A DNA stretch of 38,868 bases from Rhodopirellula sp. (GCA_002701385.1 NZVD01000027.1:1-38868), one strand, 5' to 3'. Positions 1 to 9,037 are shown, counted from the stretch's first letter. Translations and numbers: made by a program. The notes: a model not told the origin generated them from the sequence alone.

Positions 1-40
1 CAGAATCAGATAACCGTCTTCGTCTAACCATTGGCCAAAC

Positions 41-1372
41 ATGTCGAATCTTACTCAATCTTCTTTGCAGGCTGCCATTGAATCCCGTCAAGCCAAAGTG
101 GGGGTCATTGGATTGGGGTATGTTGGCTTGCCGTTGATTCACGCATTTGTCTCGGCAGGGTTTCGCACTCTGGGCTTTGATGTTGATCAATCGAAAGTTG
201 AAAAACTGCAACAGGGTGAAAGTTACATCAGCCATTTATCTTCGGAGTGGATCGCTGATTGTATTGATAATCAGTCTTTTCAACCGACTTCGGACATGAG
301 TCGTTTGTCAGAGGTGGACGTTATTTTGATTTGTGTTCCCACGCCGTTGACCGGTGAACGGGATCCGGACTTGCAGTACGTGGTAAAGACCACCGAGACG
401 ATCGCCAAGTTCTTGCATGGGGCCCAGTTGGTGGTTCTCGAAAGCACGACCTATCCGGGGACAACACGTGATGTGATGTTGCCTCTTTTAGAACAAACCG
501 GGAAGCGTTTGGATACCGATTTCTTTCTGGCATACAGTCCGGAACGAGAAGACCCTGGCAATGTCAGCTTCACTGCCCGTCAGATTCCCAAAGTTGTGGG
601 AGGAGCAAGTCAGTCTAGTGAGCTGCTGGCAGTGTCGCTTTATTCGAGTGCCGTGGTTGAAGTTGTACCGGTATCAAGTTGCGAAGTCGCGGAAGCCTGT
701 AAGATTCTTGAGAATACGTATCGCAGTGTAAATATCGCCATGATCAATGAGCTCAAAATTTTGTTCGATCGACTTGAGATCGATGTTTGGGAAGTGGTGG
801 AAGCAGCGAAGACGAAACCGTTTGGATTTCAGCCGTTTTATCCGGGGCCAGGTTTAGGAGGGCACTGTATTCCCATTGATCCCTTTTATCTGAGTTGGTT
901 GGCAAGGCAAAACGATATGGAAACTCGGTTTATCGAATTGGCCGGAGAAGTGAATGCTTCGATGCCTGCATATGTCGTGCAAAAACTGACCGAGGCGCTA
1001 AATATGGACGGCAAGCCGGTCAACGGTTCTCGAATCGGTATCCTGGGGATTGCTTATAAGCGGGATGTAGACGACCCACGAGAAAGCCCGTCGTTTCGGC
1101 TAATGGAGCTGCTGGGGGCTTTGAAAGCGGAATTGAGTTACGTCGATCCTCATATTCCAGTGTTACCCGACATGAGAAGTTTCGAGGTTCCGGATTTACA
1201 GACGGAGCAATTGACTGCTGAGTATCTCGCTTCTCTGGATGCCGTGCTTATCTCGACTGACCACACGGTATTTGATTATCAACTCATCGCGGATCATGCT
1301 GGTCTGGTGATCGATACGCGTAATGCCATGGCTCAAACCGATGATGCTAAGGCCAGAGTGGTTAAGGCATAG
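41..1372 (+). CDS. wbpA: UDP-N-acetyl-D-glucosamine/hexosamine 6-dehydrogenase (nucleotide-sugar dehydrogenase)
   Basis: Cytosolic NAD-dependent enzyme that oxidises C6 of a UDP-sugar to a uronic acid for surface polysaccharide precursors. The 443-aa length is normal for the UDP-Glc/GDP-Man dehydrogenase family. The Rossmann motif GLGYVGLP is at residues 24-31. The conserved Lys lies in CKILENTYRS (K221), and the catalytic Cys in GPGLGGHCIPIDP (C276). The LENTYRSVNIA and GHCIPIDPFYLSW blocks resemble WbpA-type UDP-GlcNAc dehydrogenases more than UDP-glucose dehydrogenases, so GlcNAc is the likelier substrate (family inference). The ATG at 41 fits the N-terminal alignment, but there is no strong ribosome-binding site before it. 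No other polysaccharide gene is visible here; partners may lie upstream of the window. Confidence 0.9.
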   Translation: MSNLTQSSLQAAIESRQAKVGVIGLGYVGLPLIHAFVSAGFRTLGFDVDQSKVEKLQQGESYISHLSSEWIADCIDNQSFQPTSDMSRLSEVDVILICVPTPLTGERDPDLQYVVKTTETIAKFLHGAQLVVLESTTYPGTTRDVMLPLLEQTGKRLDTDFFLAYSPEREDPGNVSFTARQIPKVVGGASQSSELLAVSLYSSAVVEVVPVSSCEVAEACKILENTYRSVNIAMINELKILFDRLEIDVWEVVEAAKTKPFGFQPFYPGPGLGGHCIPIDPFYLSWLARQNDMETRFIELAGEVNASMPAYVVQKLTEALNMDGKPVNGSRIGILGIAYKRDVDDPRESPSFRLMELLGALKAELSYVDPHIPVLPDMRSFEVPDLQTEQLTAEYLASLDAVLISTDHTVFDYQLIADHAGLVIDTRNAMAQTDDAKARVVKA

Positions 1373-1591
1373 TGGTCTCACTCTCGACAGTTGTTGGCAA
1401 GCAAGGTGGTGCTGCCGTCTGACGTTGAATAAATCCTCTTGGAATTGGCGGGAATCTCTGTTGATGTGCTGTTAGGGCGGTTTTTAGATGCTGGAGTGAT
1501 AACTATACTAAATGCACGCGCCGTAGCTGACGGGAGGTAGCCTACCTTTCGTCCTTCTTTGTCAAAATCAAATCAAGAGACTCGAGAAATC
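1373..1591 (+). promoter_or_regulatory. Intergenic leader before leuC with a -10-like box and small hairpin
   Basis: Gene-free stretch between the dehydrogenase and leuC. It holds a TATACT -10-like hexamer at 1504-1509, with only a poor -35 match (TTTTTA) 17 bases upstream. A short hairpin, AGGTA-GCC-TACCT (1535-1547), includes a GGGAGG. No T-box or leader peptide rich in Leu codons was seen. Promoter assignment is tentative. Confidence 0.25.
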
Positions 1592-3025
1592 ATGAGCATT
1601 GATACAAATGCCGGGGGCAATGCTCCTCGTACAATGTTTGAAAAAATCTGGGATCAGCATGTCGTCCATGCAGAAGATGGTAAGCAGACCCTGTTGTATA
1701 TAGACCTTCATTTGGTTCACGAAGTGACCAGTGCACAAGCATTTGAAGGATTACGGATTGCAGGTCGTAAAATTCGACGACCGGAACGAACCGTGGCGAC
1801 TCCCGATCATAATGTCCCCACGACCGATCGTAGCCTGCCGATCGCCGACCCCATAGCTGCAATCCAGGTGGAAACTTTACGTAATAACTGTAAGGAATTC
1901 GGCGTCACGCTCTACGATATCGATTCCGAAAATCAGGGGATTGTACATGTCATCGGTCCAGAACTTGGTTATACCCAGCCAGGGATGACCATTGTTTGTG
2001 GCGATAGTCACACGGCAACTCACGGAGCCTTTGGTGCTTTGGCATTTGGAATTGGTACCAGTGAAGTCGAACACGTCATGGCGACGCAGACCCTTCCTCA
2101 GTACAAACCAAAAACGATGGAATTGCGTGTGGATGGCGAATTAAAGCCGGGAGTGACAGCGAAGGACTTAGTACTGTACCTCATCGGTGATCTGACAACG
2201 GCAGGTGGAACTGGCTATGTGCTTGAGTATACAGGTCAGGCCGTTCGCAACCTTTCGATGGAAGAACGGATGACCGTTTGTAATATGTCCATTGAAGCCG
2301 GCGCTCGAGCAGGTCTGATTGCTCCGGATGAAAAGACATTTGAATACATTCGCGGTCGTAAATATGCTCCCCAGGACTTTGATGCAGCGGTCGCGAAATG
2401 GCATCAGCTCCCGTCCGACGAAGGAGCTCAGTATGACGTCAGTAAAGTCTATGACGGCGCAGATATTCAGCCTCAGGTGACATGGGGTACTAACCCCGGT
2501 CAGGTTATTTCTGTTACTGCTCCGATCCCCTCCCCTGGCGACTTCGAAGATGAAGTGGAACAAAAGACAACCGCTCGGGCTCTTGAGTACATGGGCTTGG
2601 AAGCCGGAAAGCAGCTTTCCGATTTCGACGTGGATCGAGTCTTCATCGGTTCCTGTACCAACTCTCGTATCGAAGATTTACGAGCGGCTGCGGCTGTTGC
2701 CAAAGGGCATAAGGTCTCCAGCGATGTCAACGCGATGGTCGTTCCTGGTAGTGGAGTTGTAAAGCGTCAGGCCGAAGAGGAAGGACTCGATCGCATCTTT
2801 ACCGAAGCTGGATTTGAATGGCGGGAAGCTGGCTGCAGTATGTGTCTGGCGATGAATCCAGATAAATTGGACCCAGGGCAACGCTGTGCTTCTACCAGTA
2901 ATCGCAACTTCGAAGGAAGACAGGGTAAGGGCGGTCGAACCCATCTTGTTTCCCCTGCGATGGCCGCCGCTGCCGCAGTACGAGGCACGTTTGTCGACGT
3001 CCGCGACTGGGACTTCAAACAATAA
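1592..3025 (+). CDS. leuC: 3-isopropylmalate dehydratase large subunit
   Basis: Large subunit of isopropylmalate isomerase (leucine synthesis), converting 2- to 3-isopropylmalate with LeuD in the cytosol. The aconitase-type [4Fe-4S] ligands are visible as Cys in IGSCTNSR (about residue 355) and in AGCSMC (about 415 and 418), and the [13 protein letters not shown] block is intact. The frame is open back to a TTG at 1559, but the ATG at 1592 gives 477 aa, close to the usual 466-475, and leaves a short tail before the family start [12 protein letters not shown] prefer ATG 1592. leuD follows after 61 bases on the same strand, so the two are probably co-transcribed. Confidence 0.95.
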   Translation: MSIDTNAGGNAPRTMFEKIWDQHVVHAEDGKQTLLYIDLHLVHEVTSAQAFEGLRIAGRKIRRPERTVATPDHNVPTTDRSLPIADPIAAIQVETLRNNCKEFGVTLYDIDSENQGIVHVIGPELGYTQPGMTIVCGDSHTATHGAFGALAFGIGTSEVEHVMATQTLPQYKPKTMELRVDGELKPGVTAKDLVLYLIGDLTTAGGTGYVLEYTGQAVRNLSMEERMTVCNMSIEAGARAGLIAPDEKTFEYIRGRKYAPQDFDAAVAKWHQLPSDEGAQYDVSKVYDGADIQPQVTWGTNPGQVISVTAPIPSPGDFEDEVEQKTTARALEYMGLEAGKQLSDFDVDRVFIGSCTNSRIEDLRAAAAVAKGHKVSSDVNAMVVPGSGVVKRQAEEEGLDRIFTEAGFEWREAGCSMCLAMNPDKLDPGQRCASTSNRNFEGRQGKGGRTHLVSPAMAAAAAVRGTFVDVRDWDFKQ

Positions 3026-3086
3026 ATCATTACCTGCAATAATCTACGTAAGTCAGGATTTAGAAAATTATAAAGGTTGCCATTTG

Positions 3087-3680
3087 ATGGACGCTTTCAC
3101 AGTACATACCGGCGTGGTTGGAGCAATGGATCGAGCCAACGTCGATACCGACCAGATCATTCCAAAACAATTCCTTAAACGCATAGAACGTACCGGATTC
3201 GGGCAGTTTCTGTTTTATGACTGGAGATTTCATGATGATGGTTCAGAGAATGCGGAATTCGAATTGAATCAATCTGAAGTCCAAGGTGCAAGTATCCTGC
3301 TGGCTAAGAGAAACTTTGGTAGCGGGTCGTCACGAGAGCATGCCGTTTGGGCACTCACTGATTTTGGATTCCGATGTGTGATTGCTCCCAGCTTTGCTGA
3401 TATTTTCTATAACAACAGCTTTAAGAACGGGATGTTACCGATTGTCCTGCCGGAAGAAACGGTCGAGCAACTATTCAGTAGAACTCAAGCTGGTGGACGA
3501 ACCGAATTGACCATCGACCTGGAAAATCAAGTCATTCGAGGGGAAGAAGGATTGGAAATCCCGTTCGAAGTGGACAGTTTTCGGCGACATTGTTTACTCA
3601 ATGGCCTGGACGATATTGCTTTGTCGCTGGAGCACGAGGACAAAATCACAGCCTTCGAACTGGCTCGGGAAAACGCCTGA
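3087..3680 (+). CDS. leuD: 3-isopropylmalate dehydratase small subunit
   Basis: Swivel-domain partner of LeuC in leucine synthesis, 197 aa, the usual size. It begins [20 protein letters not shown] with the family block [11 protein letters not shown], and carries the substrate-loop signature [11 protein letters not shown] near residue 80. The frame is open further upstream, to 2886, but that part overlaps leuC in another frame and is not protein-like. The ATG at 3087 has an AAGG ribosome site about 9 bases before it and matches the family N-terminus. Confidence 0.95.
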   Translation: MDAFTVHTGVVGAMDRANVDTDQIIPKQFLKRIERTGFGQFLFYDWRFHDDGSENAEFELNQSEVQGASILLAKRNFGSGSSREHAVWALTDFGFRCVIAPSFADIFYNNSFKNGMLPIVLPEETVEQLFSRTQAGGRTELTIDLENQVIRGEEGLEIPFEVDSFRRHCLLNGLDDIALSLEHEDKITAFELARENA

Positions 3681-3809
3681 TTTACCCTCCCCCCTGTTAG
3701 CACTGCCCAGCATCTGAATTGCTTGACTACGCATTTTGTGGGCTGTCAAATAGGGCTAACGGTTCGAGATCGTTGCAGAGAAGCATTACATCTAAGGAGA
3801 AAACGGATC

Positions 3810-4847
3810 ATGAAAAAGCTATCAATTCACCAATTGGCTTTCGTTATCGCAGGACTGGTTGCCGGATTGGTGTTTGTTTCTGAAGGAACAAATTTGTTCG
3901 CGAAAGAAAAACAGGTTGTGGAATTGCCATTGGGATTGGAACCGTTCAAGGTTCCCGCTGATAACCCTTTGACAAAGGCCAAGATCGAATTGGGGAAACA
4001 GCTTTATTTTGATAAGCGATTGTCCAGTGATAATACGGTAAGTTGTGCGTCTTGCCATGATCCAAACAAGGGTTGGTCCAATGACGAAGCATTCGCTACG
4101 GGAGTCGATGGCCAGATGGGCGGTCGCAGTGCTCCCACCATTATTAACTCAGCCTACTTCCCGCTCCAGTTTTGGGATGGACGCGCTAAAGGGTTGGAAG
4201 GTCAGGCTCTGGGCCCGATTGCAAATCCGATTGAAATGAATCTACCGATTGATAAAGCCGTGGAGAAACTGAGTGAGATCCCTGGGTATCGAAAGCAATT
4301 CAAAAAGGTCTTCAAGTCTGATGTGACAGCAGACGGTATTGCGAAGGCCATTGCCTCGTTCGAGCGTACGGTTCTGTCTGGAGACGCTCCTTATGATCGT
4401 TTTAAAGCTGGGGATGAATCGGCATTGTCCCCGGCAGCAAAACGTGGCATGGATTTGTTTTTCAATAAAGCTAAGTGTAGTGCCTGTCACAAAGGTCACA
4501 GCTTTACCGACTTGGCATTTCACAATATTGGTGTTGGCTACGACAAAGATAATCCAGATCCGGGGCGATTTGCCGTAACGAATCAGGAGGGTGACCGAGG
4601 TCGCTTCAAGACACCTCCTTTACGAGATATCCATACATCTGCTCCGTTTATGCACGACGGAAGTGTGAAGACTCTTAAAGAGGTCGTTGAGTTTTATAAC
4701 AAAGGTGGAATCAAAAATCCGCAACTCGATGAAGAAATGAAACCATTGAAACTTACGGAAGAAGAAATTGCGGACATCGTAATTTTCATGAAGGAAGGGT
4801 TGAAGAGTAAGAATTATCCTCACGTCGACCCACCAGAGCTTCCCTAA
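3810..4847 (+). CDS. Di-haem cytochrome c peroxidase (CcpA/MauG family)
   Basis: Exported 345-aa di-haem peroxidase that probably reduces H2O2 with electrons from small cytochromes in the periplasm or its planctomycete equivalent. A signal peptide covers about residues 1-31 (MKKLS, then a hydrophobic run). Two c-type haem sites are seen: CASCH at 79-83 (active-site haem half) and CSACH at 223-227 (electron-transfer half). The APFMHDG block near 278-284 contains the Met expected as distal ligand of the high-potential haem in classical bacterial CcpA, favouring a peroxidase over MauG. The frame is open to 3723, but AAGGAGA (3794-3800) sits about 9 bases before ATG 3810, which also opens the signal peptide. 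An exported propeller gene follows after 114 bases. Confidence 0.9.
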   Translation: MKKLSIHQLAFVIAGLVAGLVFVSEGTNLFAKEKQVVELPLGLEPFKVPADNPLTKAKIELGKQLYFDKRLSSDNTVSCASCHDPNKGWSNDEAFATGVDGQMGGRSAPTIINSAYFPLQFWDGRAKGLEGQALGPIANPIEMNLPIDKAVEKLSEIPGYRKQFKKVFKSDVTADGIAKAIASFERTVLSGDAPYDRFKAGDESALSPAAKRGMDLFFNKAKCSACHKGHSFTDLAFHNIGVGYDKDNPDPGRFAVTNQEGDRGRFKTPPLRDIHTSAPFMHDGSVKTLKEVVEFYNKGGIKNPQLDEEMKPLKLTEEEIADIVIFMKEGLKSKNYPHVDPPELP

Positions 4848-4864
4848 CCAAAATGCTATTAGAG

Positions 4865-4900
4865 GTATCCTGGTCTCCAGACTGGAACGCGACAGGATAC
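4865..4900 (+). other. Stem-loop between the peroxidase and propeller genes
   Basis: Inverted repeat GTATCCTG (4865-4872) / CAGGATAC (4893-4900) enclosing a second small palindrome, TCCAG-A-CTGGA. No T-run follows, so it does not look like an intrinsic terminator. It could be an mRNA-processing or attenuation hairpin separating the two exported-protein genes. Confidence 0.4.
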
Positions 4901-4961
4901 TTCGGGTAACAACAGACAGTCGGCTCGATTATGAGCCGGGAAAGATATCAGGAGAGAGAGA

Positions 4962-5960
4962 ATGAAAAAAATTAGAGTTATAACAAGCGTGTTTGCGTTA
5001 TTAGCGATGTCCACCATCGTGCAGGCTGAGCCTAAAGTGGAAACGGTTGTCGAAGGATTGAGTGTGCCTTGTGGAGTAGCGATTCAACCGGGAACCGGTC
5101 ACGTATTCGTTGCTGATAGTGCGGCAGGTCGCGTTGTACGAATCGTCGATGGGAAAATTGAAAATGTAATCGTTGATTTCCCTATCGATAAATATGGTAA
5201 GGGACCGACCTACCCGATTGGCCCTCTGGGACTAGCATTTATTGATGAAAAAGTTCTGGCCGTTGGTGGCGGTGGCTATCCTGATGCCAAAGATAAACTG
5301 CGAGTCTACAACATCCCTGCAACTGGCGGAGATGCTCTTAACGCAGACGAAGATGACGCTGCTGCTTTGGAGATCCCAGCGACGGATAAATTAGCCGGAG
5401 AAGGTAACTTCTATGGCGTTGCCTTTACCGGTGATGCGTTATTCGTAACCTGTAATGGTGACGACACTAAAGGCTGGATCTCTCGTGCTGGCGTCAAAGG
5501 AGCTAAAGTAGGGCCATTTATGCGAGCCATCGCTACAAAGGAATTGACAGAAGTAGACGCTCCAGTCGCCATCACCGTGGCTCCTGATGGGTCTCTGGCT
5601 GTTGGCCAAATGGGAGAAATCTCTCTACCCGGAGACGGCCTGCTGACTTTCTATGATCCCAAAGATGGGGCTAAGCTAGCTAACTTTGAAACAGGTCTTA
5701 GCGACATCACTGGACTGGCATATGCCCCCAAAGGGAAATTGTTGGCTACCGATTTTGCCTGGGCTGACACAAGTGAAGGTGGACTTTTTCAGATCGCTGC
5801 GAAATACACCAAGAAGAAGCAGAGTATTGAAGTAACGAAAGTAACTGGTTTGGATAAGCCAACTGCCATTGCTGTCGACGCTGAAGGAAATGTTTACGTG
5901 ACAGTGATTGGTTCGGGCGAAGGAGCTTCAGGGAAATTGCTGAAGATCTCGAACCTCTAA
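4962..5960 (+). CDS. Exported NHL/SMP-30-like six-blade beta-propeller protein
   Basis: 332-aa exported protein with a signal peptide (MKKIRVITSVFALLAMS, cleaved near VQA-EP). The rest consists of repeated blade-like strands such as PCGVAIQPGTGHVFVADSAAGRVVRI, split over the chain, with later copies at GLAYAPKGKLLATDF and PTAIAVDAEGNVYVTVIG. This is the NHL/SGL (gluconolactonase-like) propeller pattern. I cannot place clear lactonase metal ligands, so the activity is unknown; it may be a ligand-binding or scaffolding propeller. A good ribosome site, GGAGAGAG, lies just before ATG 4962. It follows the cytochrome peroxidase on the same strand and ends at a strong terminator. Confidence 0.75.
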   Translation: MKKIRVITSVFALLAMSTIVQAEPKVETVVEGLSVPCGVAIQPGTGHVFVADSAAGRVVRIVDGKIENVIVDFPIDKYGKGPTYPIGPLGLAFIDEKVLAVGGGGYPDAKDKLRVYNIPATGGDALNADEDDAAALEIPATDKLAGEGNFYGVAFTGDALFVTCNGDDTKGWISRAGVKGAKVGPFMRAIATKELTEVDAPVAITVAPDGSLAVGQMGEISLPGDGLLTFYDPKDGAKLANFETGLSDITGLAYAPKGKLLATDFAWADTSEGGLFQIAAKYTKKKQSIEVTKVTGLDKPTAIAVDAEGNVYVTVIGSGEGASGKLLKISNL

Positions 5961-5975
5961 ACCTGCTCAAATATT

Positions 5976-6015
5976 AAAAAAACCTCGCGACGAAATTCGT
6001 TGCGAGGTTTTTTTT
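5976..6015. terminator. Bidirectional intrinsic terminator
   Basis: Stem AACCTCGC (5981-5988) / GCGAGGTT (6002-6009), extended through a G-T wobble by ACGA/TCGT around an AAT loop, flanked by an A-run on the left and eight T on the right. It can stop transcription of the propeller gene (plus) and bioB (minus), which converge here. Confidence 0.92.
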
Positions 6016-6051
6016 GTGCAGATGTTTTGTTGGTTGGTTGAGAATCAGAGG

Positions 6052-7065
6052 TTAGTCGATGTTTCGAGTGACTTCGAATCCCAGTTCTTCAATCATCCTG
6101 TAGTCTTCTTCGGGAGCTTGGCCTTGAGTGGTCAGGTAGTCGCCGACAAAGAGCGAGTTGGCTGCATAGAGACCTAAGGCCTGTAGACTTCCCAGATGGA
6201 TTTCGCGTCCTCCGGCAATACGAAGTTCTTTATCAGGATTGACAAAGCGATACATAGCCAATGCCTTGAGGCAGTATTGAGGAGTCAGTGTGTCGATGCC
6301 TTCGAGTGGTGTGCCATCGATAGCGTTGAGAAAGTTGAGAGGAATCGATTCTGCCTGCACTTCACGTAGCGACAAAGCCATGTCGACTACGTCTGAGTCC
6401 TGTTCCCCCATTCCGATGATTCCACCACTACAGATTTCCATTCCTGCATTGCGGATGCTATGAAGTGTATCCATGCGATCTTTGTAAGTGTGGGTCGAAC
6501 AGATTTCACCGTAATGAGATTCGCTGGTGTTCAGGTTGTGATTTACACGGTCCACGCCTGCGGCTTTAAGGCGGGCGGCTTGTTCATCATCAAGTAATCC
6601 CAGGCAGGCACAGATTTTTAGGTCGTGCTCGGCTTTAATCTCCGGAACAATCGTTTCGACGGCCTTCATTTCACGTTCACTGGGGCCTCGAGCTGAAATG
6701 ACGATGCAGTAAGTTTTGGCATTCTTTTCTGCCGCGATTTTAGCGCCTTCCATCAGGTTGGCTCGGCTAAGGATGTTGTACTTTGGAATTTCGGCATCTG
6801 AAACTTTGGACTGAGAACAGTAGGAACAGTCTTCAGGGCAGAGTCCGCTCTTAGCGTTCATTAAGAAGTAAAGTTGAACGGTCTTGCCAAAGTGTTTCCT
6901 GCGGATCTTAAAGGCTGCAGCCATAAGGTCCAGAAGTTCATCGTCATGGCTGCGGAGGATTGCCTCGGCTTCCTCCTTAGTTACCTGATGCCCGTTTAGT
7001 ACGGACTCGGCTAGTTCATGCCAGGAGGATGTGTTGACGGATGATGGGATGTCAGTTGTGGCCAT
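6052..7065 (-). CDS. bioB: Biotin synthase (radical SAM)
   Basis: Last step of biotin synthesis: insertion of sulfur into dethiobiotin, using a radical-SAM [4Fe-4S] cluster and a sacrificial [2Fe-2S] cluster. The CPEDCSYC motif gives the three radical-SAM cysteines (76, 80, 83 from the ATG). Family blocks KTYCIVISARGPS, NHNLNTSESHY, ICSGGIIGMGE and LRIAGGRE are present; the last contains the conserved Arg of the [2Fe-2S] site. Length 337 aa is typical. The frame is open to a TTG at 7161, but the ATG at 7065 matches the family start, although no clear ribosome site is visible. No other bio gene is adjacent. A BirA-box-like site lies upstream. Confidence 0.95.
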   Translation of the reverse strand: MATTDIPSSVNTSSWHELAESVLNGHQVTKEEAEAILRSHDDELLDLMAAAFKIRRKHFGKTVQLYFLMNAKSGLCPEDCSYCSQSKVSDAEIPKYNILSRANLMEGAKIAAEKNAKTYCIVISARGPSEREMKAVETIVPEIKAEHDLKICACLGLLDDEQAARLKAAGVDRVNHNLNTSESHYGEICSTHTYKDRMDTLHSIRNAGMEICSGGIIGMGEQDSDVVDMALSLREVQAESIPLNFLNAIDGTPLEGIDTLTPQYCLKALAMYRFVNPDKELRIAGGREIHLGSLQALGLYAANSLFVGDYLTTQGQAPEEDYRMIEELGFEVTRNID

Positions 7066-7094
7066 AGGAAAAATATCGTCAATGAATGTACTTT

Positions 7095-7128
7095 GAGTTA
7101 ACCTAGAAATAATGATGGTTTCCAACAA
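7095..7128. promoter_or_regulatory. Candidate BirA-type biotin operator upstream of bioB
   Basis: GAGTTAACC (7095-7103), 13 bases, then GGTTTCCAA (7117-7125). The published bacterial BirA box is TTGTNAACC-N14-16-GGTTNACAA, and each arm matches at about 7 of 9 positions; the spacer is one base short. A further partial copy, GGTTTCAACAA, is at 7151-7161. The location, 30-60 bases before the bioB ATG, is right for repression. Read by eye only. Confidence 0.35.
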
Positions 7129-7218
7129 TTGTCGCAAGCCCCTGTTGCAAGGTTTCAACAAGGATTGTGGATAATGGTATTATAAACACTTACAAACCAC
7201 TCCCCCCCCTCCTCTGGT

Positions 7219-7773
7219 ATGAAAATGCTACCCTTCCCTCAATATCTAGTCCGAGTTGGCGCAATGGGGAATGTAGGTCGATTTCGGGCTGTGGAACCAG
7301 TCCAGTTCACTCGGCACTGCCGAGTGATTTGCAGGACGGTTCGAGGTTTGGAAGTCGGGGAAGTACTGGCTCGGGTTGACGCGGTTCAGTCATCAGATTG
7401 TGATGGAGAATTACTACGTCAGGTTGCAGTTGAAGATGACCTGCTACTGGCTCGTCTCGAGAAAAACCGGGATGCCGCCTTTCAGGCTTGTTGCGAGTTA
7501 TTAGAAGAACGCCAGATCGAAAACGTTTTACTCGATGTAGAACAACTGTTTGATGGAAGTTCGCTGTACTTCTACTTCTTAGGTGATGTCTCTGATGAGT
7601 TGGAGGCACTGACTTCAGCATTGGCTGTTCGGTACGACTCACAGGTGCAGTTTTCTCAATTTGCCGAAGCGGTAATCGCAGGCTGTGGGCCCGACTGTGG
7701 AACCGAATCGGCTGCAGGCAACTGTGGAGAAGGCGGTTGCTCTACCTGTGCTCTGGCAAAAGCCTGTCATTAA
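7219..7773 (+). CDS. PSP1/RicT-like protein with cysteine-rich C-terminus
   Basis: 184-aa protein that I recognise as PSP1-domain (RicT/YaaT-like): VRVGAMGNVGRFRAVEP, then RGLEVGEVLARV (about 42-53), then EKNRDAAFQACCELLEER and the core strand pair LFDGSSLYFYFLGD (110-123). In Bacillus, RicT is part of an Fe-S-containing complex that affects RNA processing and phosphorelay. Here the C-terminus is replaced by a short tail with six Cys (156, 160, 169, 174, 177, 183), a likely metal or cluster site (inference). Start: ATG 7219 or the in-frame ATG 7225; neither has a good ribosome site. It diverges from bioB, and the amidase follows after 40 bases. Confidence 0.7.
   Translation: MKMLPFPQYLVRVGAMGNVGRFRAVEPVQFTRHCRVICRTVRGLEVGEVLARVDAVQSSDCDGELLRQVAVEDDLLLARLEKNRDAAFQACCELLEERQIENVLLDVEQLFDGSSLYFYFLGDVSDELEALTSALAVRYDSQVQFSQFAEAVIAGCGPDCGTESAAGNCGEGGCSTCALAKACH
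7307..7327. repeat. 21-bp near-perfect palindrome inside the RicT-like gene
   Basis: TCACTCGGCA (7307-7316), a single central C, then TGCCGAGTGA (7318-7327): ten-base arms with no mismatch, lying within codons about 30-36 of the coding sequence. It could be a protein-binding site or a 5'-proximal mRNA hairpin, or chance under coding constraint. Confidence 0.5.
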
Positions 7774-7813
7774 TGGATTCTTAAAACTTTAAGTCTTAAT
7801 GAAAGCACTCTAA

Positions 7814-9037
7814 ATGAAAGTGCCTAGTATCGCAGAGCTTGCCGTACGCCTTCGCTCCAACCAATTGACCATTGCGGATCTTGTGCAGATTTGTCTAGAT
7901 CGCATCGAAGAAGTTGAGTTAGAAATTCAGGCATGGGTTGAAGTCGATCGTGATAGAGCACTCTCTGAAGCGGCTCGCCTACAACTTGAACTGGACTCGG
8001 GTGTCGATCGTGGCCTGTTGCATGGTATCCCGTTGGGGATAAAAGATATTATAGATGTCAGTGGTTTTGCTACCAGAGCGGGCACAACCTGGCGGGCTGA
8101 GGCCTGCCAGCAATCAGCTCCTTTAGTGCAGAATCTACTGGAAGCCGGGGCGATCGTATTGGGAAAAACAGTCACGACGCAATTCGCCGGATTTGACCCC
8201 TCGGTGACTCGTAATCCAGCGGCTCCGGGGAGAACCCCTGGTGGTTCGAGCAGTGGTTCTGCAGCCGCCGTGGCAGCAGGAATGTGCATCGCAGCTATTG
8301 GAAGTCAGACTGGTGGATCGATCAATCGACCAGCGAGCTACTGTGGTGTCGTGGGGCTCAAGCCAGGTTTTGGAGAAGTATCGACCAAAGGCGTCGTTCC
8401 TTTGAGTCCGAATCTTGATCATATAGGGCCCATTACAAATACCGTGGACGATGCCGTGATTTGCTATCAGGCATTGTTGGGGACGGCTTCGGGGCGAATG
8501 CCTTCTATCGAAGTCGAGATTCAGCGGCTCGAGGGGTTTTTTGCAAGTGGTGATGATGAATTGAATTCTTTAGTGGCATCACTGGCAGGGGATAAACCGG
8601 TGGCCTCCTGCCCGATTGACTTCGATGAACTCACTTTGATGCATCAGCGTCTGATGGCAGGAGATGCAGCAAGAGTCCATGCTGATGAGTTTGCAGAGAA
8701 TGGAGACGGATACGCTTATCATATGGCCAGACAGATTGAGACTGGTCAGCAGCAATCAGAAGGCGACTACCAAGCTGCATTGGAATATCAAAGCCGGCAG
8801 CGGTCCGTGGTCGAACAGTGGCTGTCTCCCACCGAAGTACTGATCCTGCCGGCAACGACTTCACCGCCACCTGACATGACGACAACCGGTAGTCCTTTAT
8901 TTAATTCCCCTTGGAGTTTTCTTGGATTGCCTGCTTTGTCTGTTCCTAAATCGCTCTCGCAGGATGGTTATCCATTGTGTGTTCAGTTTATTGGACGCAG
9001 TGTACAGGCGGTAATCTCGGCGGCCCGCCTGTTCTAA
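7814..9037 (+). CDS. Amidase-signature family hydrolase
   Basis: Ser-cisSer-Lys hydrolase of the amidase signature family. K77 lies in GIPLGIKDIID, the cis-Ser S145 in TPGGSSSGS, and the nucleophile S169 in GSQTGGSINRP; the 24-residue spacing between the two Ser matches the family. Substrate is unknown; it is not convincingly GatA, because GatA/B/C partners and full length are lacking. The 407-aa chain is short: it ends at VQFIGRSVQAVISAARLF, about 15-25 residues earlier than most amidases, and its TAA overlaps the stop of the convergent TPR gene. Start ATG 7814, 40 bases after the RicT-like gene, suggests a shared transcript. Confidence 0.85.
   Translation: MKVPSIAELAVRLRSNQLTIADLVQICLDRIEEVELEIQAWVEVDRDRALSEAARLQLELDSGVDRGLLHGIPLGIKDIIDVSGFATRAGTTWRAEACQQSAPLVQNLLEAGAIVLGKTVTTQFAGFDPSVTRNPAAPGRTPGGSSSGSAAAVAAGMCIAAIGSQTGGSINRPASYCGVVGLKPGFGEVSTKGVVPLSPNLDHIGPITNTVDDAVICYQALLGTASGRMPSIEVEIQRLEGFFASGDDELNSLVASLAGDKPVASCPIDFDELTLMHQRLMAGDAARVHADEFAENGDGYAYHMARQIETGQQQSEGDYQAALEYQSRQRSVVEQWLSPTEVLILPATTSPPPDMTTTGSPLFNSPWSFLGLPALSVPKSLSQDGYPLCVQFIGRSVQAVISAARLF

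Noticed and set aside
1-27. Possible tail of an upstream gene (QNQITVFV then TAA).
   Set aside because: Only eight codons are visible and another frame is open as well; nothing identifies it.
1559-1591. TTG start for leuC, 11 residues upstream of the chosen ATG.
   Set aside because: It adds residues unlike the family N-terminus and has no better ribosome site.
2886-3086. Upstream extension of the leuD frame.
   Set aside because: It overlaps leuC in another frame; the LeuD family begins at the ATG at 3087.
3696-3760. GTTAGC/GCTAAC inverted pair and TTGACT as peroxidase promoter/operator.
   Set aside because: Only six-base arms far apart and a poor -10 match; not enough to call.
7167-7379. 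70-aa frame overlapping the RicT-like gene.
   Set aside because: No ribosome site and the overlapping frame has clear PSP1 homology.
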